Origin: Tidjanibacter sp.
GTDB taxonomy: Bacteria > Bacteroidota > Bacteroidia > Bacteroidales > Rikenellaceae
DNA length: 8,640 nt
Assembly: GCA_017379955.1 (NCBI GenBank)
Contig: JAFNVE010000156.1
Coordinates: 1 to 8,640 of the forward strand
Direction of reading: 5' to 3'
Shown: in pieces, positions 1 to 5,443 of the stretch
Layout: every line of letters starts with the position of its first letter
Position numbering within the stretch: position 1 is the stretch's first letter
Position numbers and translations under genes: made by a program
The notes under the pieces: generated by a model
Told to the model about the DNA's origin: nothing
Databases searched by the model: none
What the model saw: the letters and a program-made list of their open reading frames with translations, nothing else

Positions 1-163
1 GGGAGTGATGGGAAATTTGGGAGTTATGAGAACGTTGCGATTAAGCGAGGGCAGAGGCTGCTTGCAGACTATGCCGAGCAGAAGCAACGAAAAGACTGCG
101 AAGCAGGATTAATTTTGAGAGGTTAGGGAGTGTAAGGAATTTAGGGAGATTAGGGATAATCCT
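1..163. other. Gene-free left edge: G-rich repeat-like sequence with a short open frame
   Basis: The stretch is purine-rich with recurring GGGAG, TTAGGGA and TTTGGGAG words that resemble the dispersed repeat ending at 226. Forward frame 1 is open from the window edge to a TAG at 124-126 (41 codons). This could be the C-terminus of a gene starting outside the window, but the repeat-like wording makes chance more likely. I recognise no domain. Bases 127-163 run into the 9-base tandem repeat. Confidence 0.3.
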
Positions 164-226
164 TAAACTCACTAAACTCACTAAACTCACTAAACTCACT
201 AAACTCACTAAACTCACTAAACTCCC
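124..226 (+). repeat. Dispersed TTAGGGA/TAAACTC repeat, copy 1
   Basis: A low-complexity module reads from TTAGGGAG-type words through AGGGATAATCCTTAAACTC into the tandem array and ends in TAAACTCCC. A 24-base core at 151-174 recurs exactly, in reverse complement, at 7971-7994 in the right flank. The whole module is therefore one family present twice in opposite orientation, about 7.8 kb apart. It lies in non-coding DNA. It could be a Bacteroidota intergenic repeat; its function is unknown. Confidence 0.75.
164..226 (+). repeat. Tandem 9-base repeat (TAAACTCAC)
   Basis: Six perfect, head-to-tail copies of TAAACTCAC occupy 164-217, followed by a seventh with one change (TAAACTCCC) at 218-226. 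The period is a multiple of three, so it produces an artefactual open frame with a Ser-Leu-Val repeat on the minus strand. There are no unique spacers, so this is not a CRISPR array. Such arrays can change copy number by slippage. The related module at 7946-8028 is not expanded. Confidence 0.95.
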
Positions 227-268
227 ATTACTCCTATTACTCCTATCTGCCCCACCCCTCCACAACTT

Positions 269-390
269 CAAAAGCCATAGAATTGAGGGAATTTTAGGCG
301 GAGGAGCTTTGGGCGAAGCGCGCATACTAACCGTATGTAAGCGAGAACAAAACTTCTCCAACGCCAAATTCACCAATTATATGACTTTTG
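269..390. repeat. Long imperfect inverted-repeat element A
   Basis: The left arm (269-310, starting CAAAAGCCATAGAATTG) pairs with the right arm (349-390, ending CAATTATATGACTTTTG) over about 42 bases, with a few mismatches and small bulges. The outer parts AAAAGYCATA and AATTG and the inner GGCG and GGAG segments line up. The central 38 bases contain a smaller CATAC/GTATG hairpin. The element is preceded by CCCCACCCCTCCACAACTT, which recurs after it at 400-416. No coding sequence is present. It resembles a MITE-like or palindromic intergenic repeat; no transposase is visible. Confidence 0.7.
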
Positions 391-406
391 GTATTGTCCC
401 CACCCC

Positions 407-445
407 TCCACAACTTTAAAAGTCGTATGGCTGAGGCGCCTTAGA
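407..445. repeat. Orphan left arm of the inverted-repeat family
   Basis: Bases 407-435 (CCACAACTTTAAAAGTCGTA and the next few bases) match the left arm of element B at 483-511 with two changes. No right arm follows before the next left arm. Instead there is a near-perfect 14-base palindrome CTGAGGCGCCTTAG at 431-444 and a T-rich run. It is probably a truncated or partly deleted copy. Confidence 0.6.
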
Positions 446-482
446 CGCTTTTTTATTTTTTCCATAAACCGCTCTCTATCCT

Positions 483-614
483 CCACAACTTCAAAAGTCG
501 TATGGTTGAGGGATTTTTACACATCGTGCAGCAAGACAAAGCGGAGTTTATATTGAATAAATGAGCATTTGGCTTGCAAAGGATGTGCGAAAATCACCAG
601 CCAGACGACTTTTG
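483..614. repeat. Long imperfect inverted-repeat element B
   Basis: The left arm (about 492-535) begins CAAAAGTCGTATGGTTG and continues GATTTTTACACATCG. The right arm (about 573-613) reads, as reverse complement, CAAAAGTCGTCTGGCTG then GATTTTCGCACATCC. The two pair over more than 40 bases with scattered mismatches. The outer motif CTTTTGGTATTRTCCCCAC on the right is shared with element A (385-403 and 609-627). Arms of A and B differ in sequence while keeping their pairing, which suggests that the fold matters or that the ends are mobile-element termini. Confidence 0.7.
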
Positions 615-635
615 GTATTATCCCCACAACAATAA

Positions 636-689
636 ATAGGTATAAAGTTAAAGGTCGGGCGCAAACCCGACCTTTAACTTTATACCTAT
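636..689 (-). terminator. Strong hairpin terminator of the OmpA-like/TPR lipoprotein gene
   Basis: A perfect 24-bp stem (636-659 with 666-689) surrounds a six-base loop. It lies 13 bases past the stop codon of the minus-strand gene that ends at 703. The base of the stem is AT-rich (ATAGGTATAAAG) and the top is GC-rich (GGTCGGG). In the minus direction the stem is followed by TTTATTG, a weak T-tract. The size of the stem suggests termination and 3'-end protection. It could also stop transcription coming from the left. Confidence 0.88.
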
Positions 690-702
690 AATATATTATA
701 TA

Positions 703-2376
703 TTACAAACCCAACTCAGCAGCAAACTTCGCAAAGTTAGCGTCGTTCTGTGCCTGTGCTTTGAGTGCGGGGTTCTTAGCGATTGCGCTATTCAGGTACG
801 ATGCAGCAGCCTTGCTGTCACCCTCCTTAGCAGCGATAACTGCCTTGAGGTACTCAGCGTCAGCCGAGTTGTCGTTAGCGATTGCGCTCTTAGCAGCTGC
901 GAGGTTGTTGTTACATACCTCAGCAACAGCCTTGTTGTAACCGGTCAGCTGAGCCGAAGCAGCCGAGTAGTCACCCTCAGCGAGTGCGAGCAGACCCTTA
1001 GCGGTCTTAGCCTCGTTTGCGCCGAGCGAGTTGAGATACTGCTTAGCCTCTGCTACGTTACCCTGAGCAACAGCAACCATTGCGAGGTTGTTGGTGATCT
1101 CGGGAGCCGACTTCAACTGAGCAGCCTTCTGCAATGCAGCCTTAGCCTCAGCGAGCTTGCCCTGAGCAGCCTCAGCAACTGCGAGGTTGTTCCAAGCGCG
1201 AACGTCGTTGTAGGTCTGAGCAGCCATATTGTAGATAGCAGCCTTCTCAGCAGCGTTGTTGGTCAAAGTAGCAGCGTAGAGCATCTCCTCAACGGTGAGG
1301 TTCTTGTTGTTAGCCTTAGCAGCAGCGAGCAACTGAGCGTCGGTCATACCCTCAACCTCAGCGGTAGCTACAAACTGAGTGCGACGGAGCTCGGGAAGGA
1401 TCTCCTCTGCCAACACCTTGTAAACCGACGAGAGGTTCTTGATCTCCTGGTCACGCTTAGCGGGGTTCGAGTACATGCTGAGTACGTTCAAGATGAGGTC
1501 TTTGTCCTTCAAGCTCGAAGCCTCAACCAATGCCTTGAAACCATCCCAGTCCTCACCATAAGCAGCTGCGTCGTAGCTTACGTTAACGCCCTCGAGCTTC
1601 TCCTGGATAGCGGTCTGACCCGACTCGCTACGCTGCTTCGAAAGCTTGTCGTTGAAGTTCTCGGGACCATCGGGCGATGCATAACCCTTCGAGAATACGT
1701 TGCCAAGAGTTACGTTAGCCTTCTCAGCGTTCTCCTTGATAAATGCCTCAAACTCGTTGATCGAAGCCTCGCTCAGCTGTGCGGGGCGAACCTTTGCACT
1801 GTTGATGAGGTACTTAATCTCAGCCTCCGAGCTGATAGTGGTAACACGCGAGAAGTTGTCCTTCATATAACCCATACCCTCAGCGTTGTTAGCAGCGTTC
1901 TGGGTAGCGTCGATACCCTGAGCAGCAGCGATTGCAGCGAAGGGAACGAAGTCAGCGAACTTGGGCGAGCAGTCGTCAGCGCAACGCGACTCGAAGCGCA
2001 ACTCCAAGGTACCCTTGTTAGCAGCGGGAGTATAGGGGAAGGTTACGGTCTGAGTGTAGGAACCACCCTCTGCCTTAACGATAGTGGTGTAGTTGTCCTC
2101 TACATACTCACCCTGAACGAACTTAGGAGTGCCAGCGATCTCGCCACCCTCGTAAACCAATACAGGGGTAATCTTCATAATAGTCTCCTCGTCGAAGTAG
2201 CGGGGAGGGAATGTTACGGTAACCTCAGCGGTAACAGACGAACCTTTCAAGGTCATCACCTCGGGGTTGCAAGCGACCTCGATCTTGTCGATGTTCTTCT
2301 GCATCTTCTGAGCGCAATTGCAACTTGCCAAAACCATAGTGGCAAGTACCATACATACGGTTGCAAATCTTTTCAT
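703..2376 (-). CDS. OmpA-like/TPR outer-membrane lipoprotein
   Basis: A 557-residue predicted lipoprotein. Residues 1-19 are a signal peptide with a basic start (MKR) and lipobox LASC, so Cys19 would be lipidated. Residues about 30-135 form a beta-rich region of unknown family. Residues about 180-265 resemble an OmpA/peptidoglycan-binding-like module: a segment with SKGYASPDGPENFNDKLSKQ (229-248) and following RSES corresponds to the G-x-x-S/D-x-x-G-x-x-x-x-N-x-x-L-S-x-x-R signature. Residues about 365-540 are Ala-rich TPR-like helical repeats, for example AWNNLAVAEAAQGKLAEAKA. Similar proteins are common in Bacteroidales envelopes, usually with no experimental function. A role linking envelope and peptidoglycan is inference. 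Codon use is strongly biased, and the gene has its own promoter, long leader and large terminator, which together suggest high expression. The ATG at 2376 gives a complete signal peptide; no clear Shine-Dalgarno precedes it. Confidence 0.87.
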   Translation of the reverse strand: MKRFATVCMVLATMVLASCNCAQKMQKNIDKIEVACNPEVMTLKGSSVTAEVTVTFPPRYFDEETIMKITPVLVYEGGEIAGTPKFVQGEYVEDNYTTIVKAEGGSYTQTVTFPYTPAANKGTLELRFESRCADDCSPKFADFVPFAAIAAAQGIDATQNAANNAEGMGYMKDNFSRVTTISSEAEIKYLINSAKVRPAQLSEASINEFEAFIKENAEKANVTLGNVFSKGYASPDGPENFNDKLSKQRSESGQTAIQEKLEGVNVSYDAAAYGEDWDGFKALVEASSLKDKDLILNVLSMYSNPAKRDQEIKNLSSVYKVLAEEILPELRRTQFVATAEVEGMTDAQLLAAAKANNKNLTVEEMLYAATLTNNAAEKAAIYNMAAQTYNDVRAWNNLAVAEAAQGKLAEAKAALQKAAQLKSAPEITNNLAMVAVAQGNVAEAKQYLNSLGANEAKTAKGLLALAEGDYSAASAQLTGYNKAVAEVCNNNLAAAKSAIANDNSADAEYLKAVIAAKEGDSKAAASYLNSAIAKNPALKAQAQNDANFAKFAAELGL

Positions 2377-2565
2377 AATGCTTTTTGTTAGTGTTATTAA
2401 AAATTATTTGTTCTATTTTGTTTCGTTTTCACGCCCCTTTCGGGGTTTTGTTCTTCCAATTGGGTGCCTTCTCCCAGCCTCGTTATCCGAGCAGAAAATC
2501 ATAAAAACCTCCGCCCCTTTTAACGTGCTAATTCGAGAGTGTTAAAAAATAGCACTCCCGATTAG
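2377..2565 (-). promoter_or_regulatory. Long structured 5' leader of the lipoprotein gene
   Basis: The predicted transcript has about 185 untranslated bases. Its first part folds into a hairpin: 2565-2552 (CTAATCGGGAGTG side) pairs with 2541-2528 (CACTCTCGAATTAG side) across an AT-rich loop, with one mismatch and one bulge. Further down is CCCCGAAAGGGG (+ strand 2432-2443), a four-pair stem with a GAAA tetraloop. A possible small ORF with a strong ribosome-binding site lies between them. A hairpin at the 5' end can protect an mRNA from decay, as in E. coli ompA; that role here is inference. Confidence 0.55.
2413..2502 (-). CDS. Possible upstream ORF (29 aa) in the lipoprotein leader
   Basis: Within the leader, GGAGG (minus strand, 2512-2508) sits five bases before an ATG at 2502 and opens a 29-codon frame ending at TAG (2415-2413). 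The peptide starts MIFCSDNEAGRRHP and is basic towards its end. It resembles no family I know. A near-ideal Shine-Dalgarno is unusual in this window, where the long genes lack one, so translation is plausible. The codons (AGA, AGG, CGA) differ from the strongly biased downstream gene, and the frame could be chance. Confidence 0.22.
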   Translation of the reverse strand: MIFCSDNEAGRRHPIGRTKPRKGRENETK

Positions 2566-2597
2566 CAAATATAGAGATATATTTTGTATTTCCCTAA
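2566..2597 (-). promoter_or_regulatory. Bacteroidota-type promoter for the lipoprotein gene
   Basis: On the minus strand the -7 box TATATTTG (2573-2566) matches TAnnTTTG exactly. Twenty bases upstream is TTAG (2597-2594), a three-of-four match to the -33 TTTG box. Transcription would start near 2560, giving a leader of about 185 bases. The promoter lies after the pnp stop, so the lipoprotein gene can be transcribed independently. Confidence 0.65.
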
Positions 2598-2671
2598 TTT
2601 TTTTTGAACAATTTTTTCCAAATCAAATCGTCCAAAAAACTTTCAGCGAGGTACACCCAAATTCTGTGCCA

Positions 2672-4798
2672 CTATTTCTTGGGCAGCAGAACCTTGCGGG
2701 AGAGTTTCAACTTATTGGTTTTCTGGTCGATAGCAATAAGTTTAACATCAATCATATCGCCCTCTTTCAGACCGGTCTCCTCCATTGTCTCATAGCGGCG
2801 GTGACCAATCTCCGAGATGTGCAACAGACCATCCTTACCGGGGAGAATCTCAACAAATGCGCCAAAGGCAACAATCGAGCGAATCTTACCATTGTAAACC
2901 TCACCAACCTCGGGAACAGCTACGATACCCTTGATGCGAGCCAGAGCGGCATCCATACCCTCCTTGTTCTCACCGAAGATATCAACAAAACCCTTCTCAT
3001 CCTTCTCGGTGATGGTGATGGTGGTGCCGGTAGTCTTCTGGATGTCCTGGATAACCTTACCACCGGGGCCGATAACTGCACCGATAAACTCCTGAGGAAT
3101 AACAATCTGTACGATGCGGGGTACGAAGGGACGGAAGTCCTCGCGGGGCTCAGCGAGAGTCTCGCACATCTTGTCGAGGATGTGCATACGACCACGGCGT
3201 GCCTGCTCCAATGCCTTAGCCAGCACCTCGTACGACAGACCGTCAACCTTGATATCCATCTGGGTAGCGGTGATACCATCGCGGGTACCAGCCACCTTGA
3301 AGTCCATATCGCCCAAGTGGTCCTCGTCGCCAAGGATATCCGACAGAACGGCATACTTGCCACTCTGCGAGTCGGTGATAAGACCCATTGCAATACCCGA
3401 AACAGGCTTCTTCATCTTCAAGCCCGAGTCCATAAGTGCCAAAGTACCAGCACATACGGTAGCCATCGACGACGAACCGTTCGACTCCAAAATATCCGAC
3501 ACTACGCGAACTGCATAGGGGTTCTCGTCACCTACGGGAACCATAGGCTTCAACGCACGCCAAGCCAAGTTACCGTGACCAATCTCACGACGCGACAAAC
3601 CACGCGAAGGACGAGCCTCGCCAGTCGAGAAGGGAGGGAAGTTGTAGTGGAGTACGAACTGCTCCGAGCCCTGCACCAATGCCTCGTCAATCATCTTCTC
3701 GTCGAGTTTGGTACCGAGGGTTACAGTCGAGAGCGACTGAGTCTCACCACGGGTAAAGATTGCCGAACCGTGTGCAGCGGGCAGATAGCCAGCCTCGCAC
3801 CAAATGGGGCGAATCTCGTCGGTCTTACGACCATCCAGACGAATACCCTCGTCGAGAATCATATTGCGCATAGCCTTCTTCTGTACCTCGTCGTGGAAGT
3901 AGCGGTGAATCAGAGGTTTCAACTCTGCCAACTCCTCCTCAGTGTACTGCTCGCAGAACTTAGCCTCCAAAGCGTCGAAGAGATCCGAACGCTCCTGCTT
4001 TGCAGTACCGCTGGTAGCAATCTTGTATGCCTCGTCGTAGGTCTCAGCGATAACCTTAGCCTTCAACTCCTCGTCGTTCTTCTCGTGGCAGTACTCGCGC
4101 TTAACATCCTTGCCAAGCTCCTTGCTGAGCTCAATCTGAGCTGCGCAGTGCTTCTTGATCTCCTCGTGAGCGAACTTGATAGCCTCGAGCATATCTGCCT
4201 CCGAAACCTCCTTCATCTCACCCTCAACCATCAGGATATTGTCGATGGTTGCGCCGACCATAAGGTCGAGATCAGCACGCTCGTTCTCCGAGAAGGTGGG
4301 GTTGATAACCAATTTGCCATCGATACGCGATACGCGAACCTCCGAGATAGGACCCTCGAAGGGGATATCCGACACAGCAAGAGCAGCCGAAGCAGCCAAA
4401 CCTGCAAGTGCATCGGGCTGGATATCCTTATCTGCCGAGATGAGGTTTACGGTTACGAAAACCTCAGCGTGGAAGTTGCTGGGGAAGAGGGGACGGAGTG
4501 CGCGGTCGATAAGACGAGCCACCAAAATCTCCGAGTCCGAGGGGCGAGCCTCACGTTTGAGGAAGCCACCGGGGAAGCGACCAGCAGCCGCATATTTCTC
4601 CTTGTATTCAACCGAAAGCGGCATAAAGTCGCAATCATCTTTTGCCTCTTTTGCGGCACAAACGGTAGCAAGCAGCATAGTGTCGCCCTGCTTTACCACC
4701 ACGGCACCGTCAGCCTGCTTAGCCAACTTGCCGGTCTCGATAATCACCTCGCGGTCGCCGCCAAGGTTGATTACCTTCTGAGTTGCATTGTACATCAT
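2672..4798 (-). CDS. pnp: Polyribonucleotide nucleotidyltransferase (PNPase)
   Basis: PNPase is the phosphorolytic 3'-to-5' exoribonuclease of cytoplasmic RNA decay and also synthesises 3' tails. The 708 residues match the family length (E. coli 711). The first RNase PH-like domain (about 10-145) has [15 protein letters not shown] (73-87) and RALRPLFP (99-106). An alpha-helical linker follows, then the second RNase PH-like domain (about 315-545) with [15 protein letters not shown] (402-416), the phosphate-binding SNGSSSMAT (439-447) and [12 protein letters not shown] (490-501). By alignment D493, D499 and K501 correspond to the E. coli catalytic residues D486, D492 and K494. The KH domain (about 560-625) keeps GPGG (577-580). 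The S1 domain (about 631-703) ends the protein. It lies 192 bases downstream of rpsO, the common bacterial order. Two adjacent ATGs (4798 and 4795) could both start it; the second removes only one Met. No clear intrinsic terminator follows. Confidence 0.98.
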   Translation of the reverse strand: MMYNATQKVINLGGDREVIIETGKLAKQADGAVVVKQGDTMLLATVCAAKEAKDDCDFMPLSVEYKEKYAAAGRFPGGFLKREARPSDSEILVARLIDRALRPLFPSNFHAEVFVTVNLISADKDIQPDALAGLAASAALAVSDIPFEGPISEVRVSRIDGKLVINPTFSENERADLDLMVGATIDNILMVEGEMKEVSEADMLEAIKFAHEEIKKHCAAQIELSKELGKDVKREYCHEKNDEELKAKVIAETYDEAYKIATSGTAKQERSDLFDALEAKFCEQYTEEELAELKPLIHRYFHDEVQKKAMRNMILDEGIRLDGRKTDEIRPIWCEAGYLPAAHGSAIFTRGETQSLSTVTLGTKLDEKMIDEALVQGSEQFVLHYNFPPFSTGEARPSRGLSRREIGHGNLAWRALKPMVPVGDENPYAVRVVSDILESNGSSSMATVCAGTLALMDSGLKMKKPVSGIAMGLITDSQSGKYAVLSDILGDEDHLGDMDFKVAGTRDGITATQMDIKVDGLSYEVLAKALEQARRGRMHILDKMCETLAEPREDFRPFVPRIVQIVIPQEFIGAVIGPGGKVIQDIQKTTGTTITITEKDEKGFVDIFGENKEGMDAALARIKGIVAVPEVGEVYNGKIRSIVAFGAFVEILPGKDGLLHISEIGHRRYETMEETGLKEGDMIDVKLIAIDQKTNKLKLSRKVLLPKK

Positions 4799-4924
4799 TT
4801 CGTTTCTATCTTACATCAAAAATTTTGCCTCATTTTAAAGAGGTTAAGGCTTATATTTTCAGACAACCAACTGACCCTCAGCCGATTAACCGAAAACTCA
4901 AAACCCCACCCCCTTATAAGCAAA

Positions 4925-4966
4925 AGTAAAGGCAATCACCAACAATTGTGTGGAATTGCCTTTACT
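4925..4966 (-). terminator. Hairpin between rpsO and pnp (terminator or attenuator)
   Basis: A perfect 12-bp stem AGTAAAGGCAAT/ATTGCCTTTACT (4925-4936 with 4955-4966) encloses an 18-base loop that can pair further. On the minus strand it lies 24 bases after the rpsO stop, and ACTTTTGC follows. It could terminate most rpsO transcripts while letting some read through into pnp, or serve as a processing site. In E. coli the rpsO-pnp gap also carries a terminator and an RNase III hairpin. Confidence 0.75.
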
Positions 4967-4990
4967 ATTACTTACCTTCTCACGCAAGAA

Positions 4991-5263
4991 CTATTTACGC
5001 AAGTTAAGAGCCTTAACGATTGCACGGTAACGCTCGATGTCGTTCTTCTTGAGATAATCGAGCATCTTACGACGTTTACCAATCAACTTCAACATAGCAC
5101 GCTGAGTACCAAAGTCGTGTTTGTTGCTCTTCAAATGCTGTGTAAGGTGGCTGATACGGTAGGAGAACAGCGCGATCTGGCTCTCGGGCGAACCGGTGTC
5201 GGTGTTAGACGCACCGTAAGCAGCGAAAAGCTCCTGCTTTTTTTCGGGTGTTAAATAACTCAT
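4991..5263 (-). CDS. rpsO: 30S ribosomal protein S15
   Basis: A 90-residue protein of near-exact family length (E. coli 89). S15 binds 16S rRNA at the junction of helices 20-22 and is a primary binder for the central domain of the small subunit. Visible family motifs are NTDTGSPESQIA (20-31), HLKSNKHDFGTQRAML (43-58) and LDYLKKNDIERYRAIVKALN near the end. The start ATG at 5263 gives the usual N-terminus (MSYLTPEKK) and no extension is needed. It is the first gene of the minus-strand rpsO-pnp unit and has its own promoter about 70 bases upstream. The leader folds into a long hairpin with adjacent G-C and G-U pairs, a pattern S15 recognises in other bacteria, so autoregulation is likely but unproven. 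Confidence 0.98.
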   Translation of the reverse strand: MSYLTPEKKQELFAAYGASNTDTGSPESQIALFSYRISHLTQHLKSNKHDFGTQRAMLKLIGKRRKMLDYLKKNDIERYRAIVKALNLRK

Positions 5264-5289
5264 TTGTTTATAATAATTTATTGAGGTTC

Positions 5290-5330
5290 CGCTTTACGAT
5301 GAATACGCCTTACCGTATCTCACCAAAGCG
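5290..5330 (-). promoter_or_regulatory. rpsO leader hairpin, candidate S15 autoregulatory element
   Basis: On the minus strand CGCTTT (5330-5325), GGTGA (5324-5320) and ATACG (5318-5314) pair in order with AAAGCG (5295-5290), TCATC (5302-5298) and CGTAT (5307-5303). This gives a 16-bp helix with a one-base bulge, a two-base bulge and a six-base loop. GGTGA/TCATC contains a G-C pair next to a G-U pair, the motif S15 contacts in known rpsO leaders. The hairpin would sit at or near the 5' end of the transcript, upstream of the start codon at 5263. The fold is read by eye. Confidence 0.55.
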
Positions 5331-5335
5331 TGGCG

Positions 5336-5366
5336 CAAAGATACCTTTTTTTTGACGAGTAACAAA
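5336..5366 (-). promoter_or_regulatory. Bacteroidota-type promoter for rpsO
   Basis: On the minus strand TTTG (5366-5363), a 19-base spacer and TATCTTTG (5343-5336) match the Bacteroidota sigma-factor consensus in both boxes and in spacing. Transcription would start near 5330, placing the leader hairpin at the 5' end of the mRNA. Confidence 0.85.
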
Positions 5367-5389
5367 TTAATTATCATTTTTTTTGCCGT

Positions 5390-5423
5390 TTTGGGAGTTT
5401 CGGCAGGTTTTTTTCTACCTTTG
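5390..5423 (+). promoter_or_regulatory. Bacteroidota-type promoter for the nfeD-apbE operon
   Basis: TACCTTTG at 5416-5423 matches the -7 box TAnnTTTG. TTTG at 5390-5393 lies 22 bases upstream, slightly longer than the usual 19-21; reading TTGG at 5391-5394 gives 21. The start codon at 5444 is 20 bases past the box, so the leader is very short. The -33 box lies only 23 bases from that of the divergent rpsO promoter. Confidence 0.7.
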
Positions 5424-5443
5424 TATAATAAAAGCGACAAAAT

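Noticed and set aside
164..226. Possible CRISPR array
   Set aside because: Units are 9 bases and directly adjacent with no spacers, and no cas genes are present.
41..376. Minus-strand open frame of 111 codons
   Set aside because: Its translation is dominated by Ser-Leu-Val repeats made by the 9-base tandem array, and it crosses inverted-repeat element A. It has no family resemblance.
2600..2671. Terminator after pnp
   Set aside because: The region has T-runs but no convincing stem, so I do not call one.
4817..4824. Possible pnp promoter box just before the start codon
   Set aside because: The minus-strand AATTTTTG is only a partial match to TAnnTTTG, and there is no TTTG at the right distance.
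2666..5254. Plus-strand open frame of 862 codons opposite pnp and rpsO
   Set aside because: It is antisense to two well-conserved genes and crosses their intergenic gap. Codon bias in the real genes avoids stops in this frame. No domain or promoter supports it.
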